From contig NZ_JHEI01000137.1 in NCBI RefSeq assembly GCF_001273835.1, positions 62,001 through 126,000 on the forward strand: DNA of 64,000 nucleotides, written 5' to 3'. Below the pieces are notes generated by a model. That model was not told where the DNA came from, ran no database searches, and was given only the letters and a program-made list of their open reading frames with translations. Source of the DNA: Leucobacter celer subsp. astrifaciens. Lineage in GTDB: Bacteria > Actinomycetota > Actinomycetes > Actinomycetales > Microbacteriaceae. The position numbers were made by a program, and so were the translations under genes. Each line of letters starts with the position of its first letter. Within the stretch, counting starts at the first letter, position 1. Positions 15,371 to 24,419 of the stretch are shown in pieces.

Positions 15371-16545
15371 GCCGGCTCAAACGGGCGGCCTACGACCTGC
15401 TGCAGCTCGCGAGACTGCGCCGGGCGGGGGAGTCCTTCCCGCCGGTGGCGCAGCCCGCCGGCACGGGCACCGCTCGCACCCTCTTCATCGGGCCGGCGAA
15501 CAGCGCCGGGCAGGGGACGAACTGGGCGAGGGCGGCCGAGCGCACGGGGTTCGGGATCGCCGCCGTCAGCATGGCGTTCAGACGAGCGGGCGGCTTCGCC
15601 TTCGACGTCGACCAGTCCGTGCCGTCCGCCTACGGCGCGCACAGCCGCGCCTGGCAGCGCCGTCAGCTCACCGCGGTGTCGGGCTTCGACGCGGCGCTGC
15701 TCGAATCCGGGCTGCCGCCCTTCGCGGGACTGCTCGGCGGTGATCCGCTCGCTCAGATCCGCGCCCTCGAGACGGCCGGCGTGCGCACCGCGCTGCTCTT
15801 CCACGGCAGCGACATCCGCGATCCCGACCGGCATCTCGCGGCCGAGCCGCACTCCCACTTCGGCGATCAGGATTTCGCCGCCACCTTCCGCGAGGTCACC
15901 GCGCGCAATCGATCCCTCGTGAGCGCCGCCGGGATCCCCGTGTTCGTCTCGACCCCGGCTCTGCTCGACGAGGTGCTCGGTGCGCGCTGGCTGCCCGTCG
16001 TCGTCGATCCCGACCGCTGGGCCATCGCCGAGCCGCCGTTCGCCGGCGGCGAGCGGCCGCGAGCGGTGCACATCCCCTCGAACTCGGCCGTCAAGGGGAC
16101 GGAGCTCGTCGACCCGGTGCTGCGTCGCCTCGCCGCAGAGGAGCGCATCGACTACCGGCCCGTGAGCGGCATCCCGCACGCGGAGATGCCGGCCGCCTAT
16201 CACGCGGCCGACGTCGTGATCGACCAGTTCCGTGTCGGCGACTACGGCGTCGCCGCCTGCGAGGGGCTCGCCGCCGGCCGGCTCGTGATCTCGCACGTCT
16301 CGGACCGCGTGCGCGAGCGCACGCGGGAGCTGACGGGCGACGCGCTGCCGGTGGTCGAGGCGACCCCGGAGACGCTCGAGGCGGTGCTCGACGATGTCGC
16401 GCGGCGCCCCGAGCACTATGCGGAGATCGCAGCGCAGGGTCCGGGATTCGTGCGCCGCAACCACGACGGCCGACGCAGCGGTCTGATGCTCGCGGAGTGG
16501 ATGGGGTGCGCTGCCGAGGCACCCGCTGAGGAGGCAGAGCGATGA
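15367..16545 (+). CDS. Glycosyltransferase-like protein of the polysaccharide operon
   Basis: The GTG at 15367 overlaps the previous stop; the same frame is open far upstream but only as a shadow of the aminotransferase. The 392-residue product looks like a GT-B protein: TLFIGPANSAGQGTNWARAA (N-terminal donor/acceptor loop), TALLFHGSDIRDPDRH, then PRAVHIPSNSAVKGTELV and a C-terminal YHAADVVIDQFRVGDYGVAA followed by CEGLAAGRLVI. The last segment corresponds to the E-x7-E region of GT4 enzymes, but here it is degenerate (CEGLAAG). Function is likely glycosyl transfer onto the repeat unit; family placement is less certain than for its neighbours. It overlaps the ABC exporter gene downstream (ATGA). 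Confidence 0.72.
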   Translation: MSRLKRAAYDLLQLARLRRAGESFPPVAQPAGTGTARTLFIGPANSAGQGTNWARAAERTGFGIAAVSMAFRRAGGFAFDVDQSVPSAYGAHSRAWQRRQLTAVSGFDAALLESGLPPFAGLLGGDPLAQIRALETAGVRTALLFHGSDIRDPDRHLAAEPHSHFGDQDFAATFREVTARNRSLVSAAGIPVFVSTPALLDEVLGARWLPVVVDPDRWAIAEPPFAGGERPRAVHIPSNSAVKGTELVDPVLRRLAAEERIDYRPVSGIPHAEMPAAYHAADVVIDQFRVGDYGVAACEGLAAGRLVISHVSDRVRERTRELTGDALPVVEATPETLEAVLDDVARRPEHYAEIAAQGPGFVRRNHDGRRSGLMLAEWMGCAAEAPAEEAER

Positions 16546-18320
16546 AGTCACTGTGGCACACCCTGGTGGAGCTGTTCGGCGTGCTCCCGAAGGGCGCCAA
16601 ACCGTTCTACGTGTGGTACTCGATCGTCACGAGCGCGCTCGCGATCCTCGACACGCTCGCACTCGCGCTCATCGTCGCGGTGGTGACGCCGATCGCCAGC
16701 GATCAGGAGATCCGCCTGCCCGTCATCGGCCACATTCCCAGCAAGTCGATCGTGTGGATCATCGTCGTCATCTGCGGCCTCTTCCTGCTGAAGAGCGTGC
16801 TCGCGATCCTGCTGCACTGGTTCGCCACCCGCCGCTTCGCGCGCTACGAGCTCCAGGTCGGCGACGCGCTGTTCCGAGCCTACACGCACTCCAGCTGGGA
16901 GAAGCGTTCGCAGATCAGCACCGCCGAGGTCACCCGCATCGTCGACAGCTCGATGGCCAACACCAACATGGGCTTCATCCTGCCGCTGTCGCAGGTGCCG
17001 GGCAACCTGCTCACCTTCGTCTCGGTGCTGGCGGTGCTCGTCATCGCTCAGCCCGCCACAGCGCTCGTCGCCCTGCTCTACCTCTCGGCGTTCTCGGCGC
17101 TCATGCTGCTGGTGATCTCGCGGCGCGCGCGCCAGGCGGGCATCAACAACAGGAAGTACGCCTACCGCGTCGCCACGATCATGACCGAGATGGTCGACGC
17201 GCTCAAGGAGGTGGCGCTGCGGGGCAAACTCGACGAGATCGGCCGTGTGGTGACGAAGAACCGGCGCGTCGCCACCCGCGCGCGGGCGAACATCTCCTTC
17301 CTCGGCATCGTGCCCAAGTACGCGTTCGAGAGCGCCCTCATCGGCGGCTTCCTCGTAGTCGGTGGCAGCGCCTACCTGATGGACGACATGGCGGCCGCGA
17401 TGACAGCGGTCGCGCTCTTCGCCGCGACCGGCTTCCGCATGATACCGGCGATGACCACGGTGCAATCGGCCTTCACCACGGCGGGCGCCAACGAGATCTA
17501 CGCGCGCGATGTGATCCGGGAACTCACCGCGGCCCGCGACGACGACGTCGTGACCGCGCAGGCCGAGGATCGTGCGGTGCTGCCTCAGCAGACGCGGTCG
17601 ATCGAGCTGCGAGATGTCTGCTTCCGCTATCCGGGCGCCGAACAGAACGTGCTCGACGGGCTGGAGTTGACGGTGCCCTTCGGATCGAGCCTCGCGGTGG
17701 TCGGCCCCTCGGGCGCGGGAAAGTCGACCCTCATCGACATCCTGCTCGGACTCAGCGTACCCACCTCGGGCGAACTGCTCGTCGACGAGGTGCCGATCAC
17801 GGACGTGATGAAGCAGTGGCGCTCGCGCGTCGGCTACGTGCCGCAGCGCGTGGCGCTCTTCGACGCCTCGATCGCGCAGAACGTCGCCCTGACATGGGAG
17901 GACGACTACGACTCGGAACGCGTGCGCATCGCGCTCGAGCGTGCGCACCTGGGCGAGCTGGCCCAGCGGGGCCGCGGCATCGAGGAGCACATCGGTGAGC
18001 GGGGAGCCGCGATCTCGGGCGGGCAGCAGCAGCGCCTCGGCATCGCCCGCGCGCTCTACTCCGATCCGCTCGTGATGGTGATGGACGAGGCCACCAGCGC
18101 GCTCGACACGGCCACCGAGAATCGCGTGACCGAGTCGATGCGGGAGCTGCAGGGCGAGGTGACCTTCATCACCGTGGCGCACCGCCTCGCCACCATCCGC
18201 GACTACGACCAGGTCTGCTACCTCGACCGGGGCAGCATCCTGGGCCGGGGCACCTTCGACGAGGTGGTCGCGCAGGTGCCGGAGTTCAAGCTGCAGGCCG
18301 AGCTGGCGGGTCTGCTGTGA
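16542..18320 (+). CDS. ABC exporter, fused membrane and ATPase domains (MsbA type)
   Basis: The 592-residue half-transporter has about six membrane helices in residues 20-310 and a nucleotide-binding domain after residue 350. Walker A is GPSGAGKST, the Q-loop region is YVPQRVALFDASI, the signature is ISGGQQQRLGIARAL, Walker B is LVMVMDEATSAL, and the H-loop is TVAHRLATI; all are intact, so the ATPase should be active as a homodimer. Type I exporters in glycan clusters flip lipid-linked sugars or export glycolipids. No Wzx flippase is present in the window, which makes this the best candidate for moving the product across the membrane. Start and stop overlap both neighbouring genes by four bases. 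Confidence 0.9.
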   Translation: MKSLWHTLVELFGVLPKGAKPFYVWYSIVTSALAILDTLALALIVAVVTPIASDQEIRLPVIGHIPSKSIVWIIVVICGLFLLKSVLAILLHWFATRRFARYELQVGDALFRAYTHSSWEKRSQISTAEVTRIVDSSMANTNMGFILPLSQVPGNLLTFVSVLAVLVIAQPATALVALLYLSAFSALMLLVISRRARQAGINNRKYAYRVATIMTEMVDALKEVALRGKLDEIGRVVTKNRRVATRARANISFLGIVPKYAFESALIGGFLVVGGSAYLMDDMAAAMTAVALFAATGFRMIPAMTTVQSAFTTAGANEIYARDVIRELTAARDDDVVTAQAEDRAVLPQQTRSIELRDVCFRYPGAEQNVLDGLELTVPFGSSLAVVGPSGAGKSTLIDILLGLSVPTSGELLVDEVPITDVMKQWRSRVGYVPQRVALFDASIAQNVALTWEDDYDSERVRIALERAHLGELAQRGRGIEEHIGERGAAISGGQQQRLGIARALYSDPLVMVMDEATSALDTATENRVTESMRELQGEVTFITVAHRLATIRDYDQVCYLDRGSILGRGTFDEVVAQVPEFKLQAELAGLL

Positions 18321-19564
18321 GCGGCGCACCGAACGTCCGAGCGACATCCGATTCCGACCCGACACAGGAAGCAGCCGTGCACCGACCGTTACTCCTCATC
18401 CTCTCCTTCTCCCGGATCGCCTCGGATGCCCGGCTGCTGAAGCAGATCGACCGCTTCTCGGGGGAGTACCGCGTTGTTACCTGCGGATACGGCCCGCAGC
18501 CGGCCGGCGTCGCAGAGCACCTTGAGGTTTCGCCCGAGGAATCGCGGGCCGCGGTGCTTGTCCGTGCCGCCTGCATCCGTCTGCGCCTCTTCGGGCTCGC
18601 CTACCGCGTCACCCCGGCCGTGCGCGAGGGCCGCCGGCTGCTCCGGCGACGCCGCTTCGACGCCGTGCTTGCCAATGACCTCGACACCGCCGGGCTAGCG
18701 CTCGCCACAGCGCCGGGCGAGCGAGTGCACCTCGATCTGCACGAGTACTGGCCCGGCAGGCAGGATCAGCACCCCGAATGGGTGCGCATCCGCCGTCCGT
18801 ACTATTTCTGGCTGCTGCGTCGCTACGCGCGCCGCGCCCGCTCGGCCACGACGGTGAGCGACACGATCGCTCGTCGCTACCGCGACGAGTTCGGCATCCA
18901 GGCCGGCGTCGTCACCAATGCCAGCCCCTACCGCGATCTCGAGCCGCATTCCGCGGCCTCGCCGCTCAGGCTCGTGCACTCCGGGGCCGCGCTCAAGAAC
19001 CGCCGGCTCGAGAGCATCATGCGCGCGGTGGCCGAGAGCTCGCTCGACGCCGTGCTCGATCTCTACCTGATGGGCGAGGGTACCCCGTACTACGACAGCC
19101 TCGCGCAGCTCGCCGATCAGCTGGGCGATCGAGTGCGCCTGCTGCCCCCCGTGCCCCACGACCAGTTGCTCACCACGCTCAACCGTTACGACGTGGGTAT
19201 CCACGTGCTCCCGCCCACGAACACCAATAACGCGCTGGCCCTGCCCAACAAGTTCTTCGACTACGTGCAGGCGCGCCTGGCGCTGGTCATCGGCCCTACG
19301 GCGTCGATGGCGGAGTTGCTCGAAGAGCATCGTCTCGGAGTCGTCACCGACGACTTCGACGTGCCCGCGATCGCCCGTGCGCTCGACGGGCTCACAGTCG
19401 AGGCCGTGCGCGAGTACCAGCTCAACGCCGACGCTGCCGCAGCCCTCCTCTCCGCCGAACGGCAGAATGAGGGATGGGCGCGTGCGATCGCCGCGATCAT
19501 CGGTACATCCGCATCGAGCGGTGACGCCGTCGTGCCAGAGAGGGGAGTCGACGCGCATGACTGA
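18317..19564 (+). CDS. Glycosyltransferase, GT4-like
   Basis: GTG 18317 overlaps the exporter stop and gives 415 residues. GTG 18377, preceded by AGGAAG, gives 395 and fits the domain start (HRPLLLILSFSRIASDARLL) better; either may be used. GT-B features are HLDLHEYWPGRQDQHPEW in the acceptor half, SATTVSDTIARRYRDEFGIQ, SGAALKNRRLESIMRAVAES, then YLMGEGTPYYDSLAQLA and LALPNKFFDYVQARLALVIG in the donor half. The last motif resembles the donor-binding helix of family 4 enzymes. It lies in the run of overlapping polysaccharide genes and shares its 3' end with the next gene over eight bases. Confidence 0.82.
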   Translation: MSGAPNVRATSDSDPTQEAAVHRPLLLILSFSRIASDARLLKQIDRFSGEYRVVTCGYGPQPAGVAEHLEVSPEESRAAVLVRAACIRLRLFGLAYRVTPAVREGRRLLRRRRFDAVLANDLDTAGLALATAPGERVHLDLHEYWPGRQDQHPEWVRIRRPYYFWLLRRYARRARSATTVSDTIARRYRDEFGIQAGVVTNASPYRDLEPHSAASPLRLVHSGAALKNRRLESIMRAVAESSLDAVLDLYLMGEGTPYYDSLAQLADQLGDRVRLLPPVPHDQLLTTLNRYDVGIHVLPPTNTNNALALPNKFFDYVQARLALVIGPTASMAELLEEHRLGVVTDDFDVPAIARALDGLTVEAVREYQLNADAAAALLSAERQNEGWARAIAAIIGTSASSGDAVVPERGVDAHD

Positions 19565-20672
19565 CCAACGCCCGGTGATGATCTTCCACGTCGCCTACCG
19601 TCTCGATCCCGAGGCGAAGAGCGCCAGCGGCATCCGCCCGCTCAAGATGCGGCGCGCCTTCGAGGCGATCGGCTACCGGGTGATCGAGATCTCGGGCCGC
19701 CACCCCGAACGGCGCGAGCAGATGAAACGGGTCCGCCAGCAGATCCGCGGCGGGTTGCGCGTCGACTTCGTGTACTCGGAGAACGCGACCTCGCCGACCG
19801 GACTCGGCGAGCCGGTCACCTCTGCGACGAGCCTGACGCGTGACATCAAGTTTCTGCGGTTCTGCCGCCGGTCAGGGATCCCGGTGGGCCTCTTCTACCG
19901 CGACATCTACTGGAACTTCCCGATCTACACCCAGGTCGTCCGGTGGCCGCTCTCTACCGTCCTGCGCATGCTCCACCGGCGGGATCTGCGCGGCTACCGT
20001 CGCGCGGGCATTGACATCTACCTGCCGTCGATGGAGATGGCCAAGTGGGTGCCGATCATCGACCGTGCGCGCTTCCGCGAGCTGCCCCCCGGGTGCGAGA
20101 TTCGCGACACCGTGTCCGATGCGGTCGGGGAGCGCTCGGAGCGCGATCTCCGCCTCCTCTACGTCGGAGGTCTCGGCGACAACTACCGTCTCCACGAGAG
20201 CGTGCGCGCGATCGCGGGCCGCGAGGGCGTGTCGCTCACCATCTGCACCCGCGAGGCCGAGTGGCAGCAGCGCGAACCCGAGTACCGCGAGCTGATTGCC
20301 CCGAACATTAGCGTCGTGCACCGCAGCGGCGAGGGGCTGCGCGAGCTCTACGACGAGGCGAACGCCTGCCTGATCGCCGTCGAACCGATCCTGTATTGGA
20401 CCTTTGCCGTGCCGGTCAAGCTGTTCGAGTATCTGGGTCACGGCAAGCCGGTGCTCGCCTCGGACGACAGCTTCTCGGGGCGCTTCGTGCGTGAACAGGA
20501 GGTCGGCTGGACGGTGCCGTACGGCAGCGAGGCTCTCGGCGAGCTGCTGGATCGCCTGGTCGCGGATCCCGCCGAGCGGCAGCGGGCGACCGAGCGGGCG
20601 CGGGAGGTGCGACACGAGCACACCTGGGAGGCGCGCGCCCGCCGAGTCGCGGCCGATCTGTACGGGGTCTAG
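19557..20672 (+). CDS. Glycosyltransferase, GT4-like
   Basis: ATG 19557 lies within the end of the previous gene, with AGAGGGGAG upstream; the longer frame to 19377 is a shadow. The 371-residue protein starts MTDQRPVMIFHVAYRLDPEA, contains the conserved loop SASGIRPLKMRRAFEAIGY, and in the C-terminal half has LRLLYVGGLGDNYRLHESVR, CLIAVEPILYWTFAVPVKLF and EYLGHGKPVLASD. The final motif is the donor-binding segment of GT4 enzymes. It has a middle stretch (FYRDIYWNFPIYTQVVRWPL) that may rest on the membrane. It is the last gene of the plus-strand run starting at 13049 and is convergent with wecB; a stem-loop lies between them. Confidence 0.85.
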   Translation: MTDQRPVMIFHVAYRLDPEAKSASGIRPLKMRRAFEAIGYRVIEISGRHPERREQMKRVRQQIRGGLRVDFVYSENATSPTGLGEPVTSATSLTRDIKFLRFCRRSGIPVGLFYRDIYWNFPIYTQVVRWPLSTVLRMLHRRDLRGYRRAGIDIYLPSMEMAKWVPIIDRARFRELPPGCEIRDTVSDAVGERSERDLRLLYVGGLGDNYRLHESVRAIAGREGVSLTICTREAEWQQREPEYRELIAPNISVVHRSGEGLRELYDEANACLIAVEPILYWTFAVPVKLFEYLGHGKPVLASDDSFSGRFVREQEVGWTVPYGSEALGELLDRLVADPAERQRATERAREVRHEHTWEARARRVAADLYGV

Positions 20673-20709
20673 AGAAACACAGCCGCCCGTGCCTGCAACG
20701 ACTGTTGTA

Positions 20710-20739
20710 GCCTGAACCACCGAACTCGGCGGTTCAGGC
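20710..20739. terminator. Bidirectional stem-loop between convergent genes
   Basis: GCCTGAACCACCGA (20710-20723) pairs with TCGGCGGTTCAGGC (20726-20739) with one mismatch and a two-base loop. It lies 37 bases after the glycosyltransferase stop and contains the wecB stop codon in its right arm. There is no T-run, as is common in high-GC actinobacteria. Confidence 0.6.
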
Positions 20740-21807
20740 CGTCGCGATGTGCTCCGCGATGGCGGCAGCGGCGCGCTCGGCCGCGTGACCGTCGCCGTAC
20801 GGGGCCGACTCGGTGTCCTCGGGCCGCGGCCGTGTAAGCGCCGTCGTGATTTCGGCGGTGGTGTTCGCCAATACGTTCCAGCCGAGTTCGATCGTCTCGA
20901 CCCACTCCGTCTCCCGGCGCACGGTGGTGCACGGCACGCGCAGCAGGAAGGCCTCCTTCTGCAGGCCGCCCGAATCGGTCACCACCCCGGCGCTGCCGAG
21001 GGCCGCTGCGATCAGCTCGGGGTAGGCGAGGGGATCTCTTGTTTGCAGTGCACCGCAGTCGAGATCGATGCCGTGCTCCGCGGCCTTCGCCCTCACGCGT
21101 GGGTGCGCGAGCAGCACGACTGGCTTGTCTGCGGCGGCGAATGCCGAGACGACCTCACGTAGCCGTGCGGGGTCATCGGTGTTCTCGGCGCGGTGGATCG
21201 TGGCGACGTAGTATCCCTCGGGTGCATCTACCCCGTGCAGCGGGTTCGGAGTACCGCCCTGGAGTACGGCGTCGCGCACGCGGAACAGCACGTCGGTCAT
21301 CACGTCGCCCACGAGGACTGACCGGTCGGCGAGTCCCTCGGTTGTGAGGTGCCCCATCGCCACCTCGGTGGGCGCCAGACAGAGGTCGGCGGCGTGGTCG
21401 GTGAGCACCCGGTTGTGCTCCTCCGGCATCGCGCGGTTGAAGGATCGGAGCCCCGCCTCGAGATGGGCCACCGGATAGTGCAGCTTCACAGCGCTCACCG
21501 CGGCTGCAAGCGTGGAGTTCGTGTCTCCATACACCAGCACGCAGCCGGGGGAGAACCGTTCGAGCACCTCATCCATCTGCGACAGGATCGCTCCAGTCTG
21601 CACGCCATGGGAGCCCGATCCGACGCCCAGGTGCGCATCCGGCTGCGGGATGCCGAGATCCTCGAAGAACACGTCGGAGAGCATCGGATCGTAGTGCTGC
21701 CCCGTATGCACGATGATGTGCTCGTGCCCGGCCGCGGTGATCGCCCGCGAAACAGGGGCGAGCTTGACGAACTGGGGGCGTGCGCCGACGACGCTCATGA
21801 TCCTCAT
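20734..21807 (-). CDS. wecB: UDP-N-acetylglucosamine 2-epimerase (non-hydrolysing)
   Basis: This enzyme interconverts UDP-GlcNAc and UDP-ManNAc. The 357-residue protein starts MRIMSVVGARPQFVKLAPVS and has HTGQHYDPMLSDVFFEDLGI, VLVYGDTNSTLAAAVSAVKL, HLEAGLRSFNRAMPEEHNR, TIHRAENTDDPARL and VVTDSGGLQKEAFLLRVPC. These are the conserved catalytic and UDP-binding segments of the family, including the His of TIHRAEN and the Asp/Glu residues. The start at 21807 follows TAGGATGGAGTGC, which can be read either as a ribosome site or as a -10 element seven bases before a leaderless start. It is divergent from the GT4 gene at 21892 and separated from the dehydrogenase that would use its product by that one gene. 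Confidence 0.93.
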   Translation of the reverse strand: MRIMSVVGARPQFVKLAPVSRAITAAGHEHIIVHTGQHYDPMLSDVFFEDLGIPQPDAHLGVGSGSHGVQTGAILSQMDEVLERFSPGCVLVYGDTNSTLAAAVSAVKLHYPVAHLEAGLRSFNRAMPEEHNRVLTDHAADLCLAPTEVAMGHLTTEGLADRSVLVGDVMTDVLFRVRDAVLQGGTPNPLHGVDAPEGYYVATIHRAENTDDPARLREVVSAFAAADKPVVLLAHPRVRAKAAEHGIDLDCGALQTRDPLAYPELIAAALGSAGVVTDSGGLQKEAFLLRVPCTTVRRETEWVETIELGWNVLANTTAEITTALTRPRPEDTESAPYGDGHAAERAAAAIAEHIATA

Positions 21808-21814
21808 GCACTCC

Positions 21815-21820
21815 ATCCTA
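21815..21820 (-). promoter_or_regulatory. Possible -10 element of wecB (leaderless)
   Basis: TAGGAT on the minus strand ends seven bases before the wecB ATG. The AGGATGGAG string could instead act as a ribosome site. Confidence 0.35.
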
Positions 21821-21879
21821 GAAGGCGGCGCACCACTGGATTCCGTGCGGAGTCGCAGTGCCCATTGATTCACGCGTCC

Positions 21880-21885
21880 TAGCAT
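21880..21885 (+). promoter_or_regulatory. Possible -10 element of the GT4 gene at 21892 (leaderless)
   Basis: TAGCAT ends six bases before ATG 21892 and no Shine-Dalgarno sequence is present. The -35 region is not convincing. Confidence 0.4.
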
Positions 21886-21891
21886 GGGCGT

Positions 21892-23028
21892 ATGCGAGTG
21901 CTCGTCGTCACCCCCTGGTTCCCGACCCCCTCCGCTCCGGGATCCGGCATCTTCAACCTGCGCGACGTCGAACTGCTCGCGCGCGACCACCGGGTGACGG
22001 TGCTGCACCTGCACGACCCCTCCCTGCCGGACGGCGCCGCGCAGTGGCGCGCCGACGGCGGCGTGACGGTGCACCGCGGCCTGTTCAGCAGCTCGCGCCC
22101 CGACACCTGGCCCGCCGCGATCCGGGAGATCCGCAGGCACGCGGCCGGCGCCGACCTGGTGCACACGATGGCCTTCCCCGCGATCCTGCCGGTGGCGCTC
22201 AGCCGGCCGCACCGGCCGTGGGTGCACACCGAGCACTGGTCGGGCCTGGTCGGCACGCCGACCACGCTGCGCGCCCGGCTGGGCGGCGCGGTGCTGCGGC
22301 CGGGGCTGCGGCGCCCCGACGCGGTGGTCGCGGTGGGGCTGCCGCTGGCCGACGCCGTCGACCGCTTCCGCTCCGAACCGACCGCGGTGATCGGCAACCG
22401 GGTGCGGCTCGCCCCGCCCGGTGCCGCGGAGCAGGAGGAGCTGCCGCAGCGGCCGGAGGAGCGCGGCGACGGCCCGCTGCGGCTCGTGGGCGTCGGCAAT
22501 CTGATCCCGTGGAAGGGTGTGCTCGAGGCCGTCGACGCCGTCGCCGAGCTGCGGGATCGCGGCGTCGATGCTCGGCTCGAGTGGGCGGGATCGGGTCCCC
22601 TCGCCGACGAGGCGCGATCCCGAGCCGCGGAGCGCGGGGTCGCCGACCGCGTCGCACTGCTGGGCCACGTCGATCCGGAAGCGCTGCCGGAGGCGCTGCT
22701 GCGCGCCCACCTGTTCGTGCTGCCGACGCAGGGGGAGACCTTCGGCGTCGCCATCGCGGAGGCCCTCGGACACGGGCTGCCCGTGGTCACGAGCGGCCAG
22801 GGCGGCCACCGGGCGTTCCTGCCGCCCGCGGCCTCCCGCGCGGTCGACGCGCGCAGCGGTCCGGCCCTGGCCGGCGCGATCGCCGAACTGGCGGCCGATC
22901 CCGAGCGCTGGACCCCCGAGCAGATCGCCGCATACGCCCGCGAGACCTTCTCGGAGGAGCGCCGCCGAGCCGACTACCGAGAGGTGTACGACCGTGCCGT
23001 GCAGCGAGCATCGAAACGGCAGCGGTAG
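21892..23028 (+). CDS. GT4 glycosyltransferase
   Basis: The 378-residue protein begins MRVLVVTPWFPTPSAPGSGI, the classic N-terminal loop of GT4 enzymes (FxP...G...V). It continues with LVHTMAFPAILPVALSRPH and VHTEHWSGLVG, and in the C-terminal half with RLVGVGNLIPWKGVLEAVDA, LEWAGSGPLADE and VLPTQGETFGVAIAEALGHG, the last holding the E-x7-E motif. It is a retaining glycosyltransferase of the cytoplasmic face; donor unknown. The start has no ribosome site, but a TAGCAT element six bases upstream suggests a leaderless message. It lies 10 bases before the nucleotide-sugar dehydrogenase and is divergent from wecB. Confidence 0.9.
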   Translation: MRVLVVTPWFPTPSAPGSGIFNLRDVELLARDHRVTVLHLHDPSLPDGAAQWRADGGVTVHRGLFSSSRPDTWPAAIREIRRHAAGADLVHTMAFPAILPVALSRPHRPWVHTEHWSGLVGTPTTLRARLGGAVLRPGLRRPDAVVAVGLPLADAVDRFRSEPTAVIGNRVRLAPPGAAEQEELPQRPEERGDGPLRLVGVGNLIPWKGVLEAVDAVAELRDRGVDARLEWAGSGPLADEARSRAAERGVADRVALLGHVDPEALPEALLRAHLFVLPTQGETFGVAIAEALGHGLPVVTSGQGGHRAFLPPAASRAVDARSGPALAGAIAELAADPERWTPEQIAAYARETFSEERRRADYREVYDRAVQRASKRQR

Positions 23029-23031
23029 ACT
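23026..23031 (+). promoter_or_regulatory. Possible -10 element of the nucleotide-sugar dehydrogenase (leaderless)
   Basis: TAGACT overlaps the stop codon of the upstream glycosyltransferase and ends seven bases before GTG 23039. There is no ribosome site between them. Confidence 0.4.
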
Positions 23032-23038
23032 CGCACGC

Positions 23039-24334
23039 GTGAAGATCGCAGTAGTCGCTACCGGAAAGATCGGCCTCCCCCTCGCCACGCAGTACGCGTC
23101 GATGGGGCACGAGGTGATCGGAGTCGATGTCAACCGGGCGCTGGTGGAGTGCATCAATCGCGGTGAGGAGCCGTTCCCCGGCGAGGCCGGGCTCGCCGAG
23201 AAGCTCGCCGAGCAGGTGCCCGCGGGCAAGCTGCGCGCCACCACCGAGTACGCCGAGGCGATCCCGGGCGCCGACGCCGTGGTGCTGGTGGTGCCGCTGC
23301 TCGTCGACGAGGAGACCTGGCAGCCCGACTTCGGGTGGATGGACGCCGCCACCCGCTCGCTGGCCGAGCACCTGACCCCCGGCACCCTCGTCTCCTACGA
23401 GACCACCCTGCCCGTCGGCACCACCCGCGGACGCTGGAAGCCGCTCATCGAGGAGGTCTCCGGCCTCACCGAGGGCGACGACTTCCACCTGGTGTTCTCG
23501 CCCGAGCGCGTGCTCACCGGTCGCGTCTACGAGGATCTGCGCAAGTACCCCAAGCTGGTGGGCGGCCTCACCGAGGCCGGTACGCAGCGCGCCATCGAGT
23601 TCTACGAGGCCGTGCTCACCTTCGACGAGCGCAGCGACCTGCCCCGTCCCAACGGCGTGTGGGACATGGGCACCGCCGAGGCGGCCGAGATGGCGAAGCT
23701 GGCCGAGACCACCTACCGCGACGTCAACATCGGCCTCGCGAACCAGTTCGCGCGCTACGCCGACACCGCCGGCATCGACGTCTACCGCGTCATCGAGGCC
23801 TGCAACTCGCAGCCGTTCAGCCACATCCACCGCCCCGGCATCGCGGTCGGCGGGCACTGCATCCCGGTCTACCCGCGGCTGTACCTGTCGACCGATCCCG
23901 ACGCCGACATCGTGCGCACCGCCCGCAACTACAACGCCACGATGCCCGGCTACGTCGTCGACCGCGTCGAGCAGGTCATCGGCGATCTCGCGGGTCTGCG
24001 AGTCGCCGTGCTGGGCGCCTCCTACCGCGGCGGCGTGAAGGAGACGGCCGTGTCGGGCGTGTTCCCCACCGTCGAGGCGCTGACGGAGCGCGGCGCCGTG
24101 GTGACCGTGCACGACCCGCTGTTCTCGGACGAGGAGCTGGCCGGCTACGGCTTCACGGCCCACCGGCTCGGCGACGAGGTCGACGTGGCGATCCTGCAGG
24201 CGGATCACGCCGACTACCTGCAGCTCGGTCCCGCCGAGTTCCCCGGCATCCGGCTCTTCGCCGACGGCCGTAACGCGACCGATCCCGCTCGCTGGGCCGG
24301 AGTGCCGCGCATCGTCATCGGTGCGGGTTCGTAG
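23039..24334 (+). CDS. Nucleotide-sugar dehydrogenase, UDP-ManNAc(A)/UDP-GlcNAc dehydrogenase type
   Basis: These enzymes oxidise C6 of a UDP-N-acetylhexosamine to the uronic acid with two NAD+. Starting at GTG 23039, the 431-residue protein has the N-terminal NAD fold (KIAVVATGKIGLPLATQYAS; note ATGKIG in place of the usual G-x-G-x-x-G), a middle domain with TAEAAEMAKLAETTYRDVNI, and the active-site GGHCIPVYPR with the catalytic Cys near residue 281. A third domain (VAVLGASYRGGVKETAVSG) follows. The set resembles WecC/WbpA. With the epimerase at 20734 the likely product is UDP-ManNAcA, or UDP-GlcNAcA if it acts before epimerisation. The degenerate first Gly of the NAD motif should be noted but the fold otherwise looks intact. 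Confidence 0.9.
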   Translation: MKIAVVATGKIGLPLATQYASMGHEVIGVDVNRALVECINRGEEPFPGEAGLAEKLAEQVPAGKLRATTEYAEAIPGADAVVLVVPLLVDEETWQPDFGWMDAATRSLAEHLTPGTLVSYETTLPVGTTRGRWKPLIEEVSGLTEGDDFHLVFSPERVLTGRVYEDLRKYPKLVGGLTEAGTQRAIEFYEAVLTFDERSDLPRPNGVWDMGTAEAAEMAKLAETTYRDVNIGLANQFARYADTAGIDVYRVIEACNSQPFSHIHRPGIAVGGHCIPVYPRLYLSTDPDADIVRTARNYNATMPGYVVDRVEQVIGDLAGLRVAVLGASYRGGVKETAVSGVFPTVEALTERGAVVTVHDPLFSDEELAGYGFTAHRLGDEVDVAILQADHADYLQLGPAEFPGIRLFADGRNATDPARWAGVPRIVIGAGS

Positions 24335-24419
24335 CCCCGAGCAGCGAGCCGCCAGACACCCATGCCGGAACCGGCAGCCGACAGAATCCACAGTCGACAG
24401 AACCAACAGGGAGGATCCC

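Noticed and set aside
16548..18365. Minus-strand frame of 605 codons opposite the ABC exporter
   Set aside because: Antisense to a gene with complete Walker A, signature and Walker B motifs; the translation (His/Arg/Glu rich) has no family feature.
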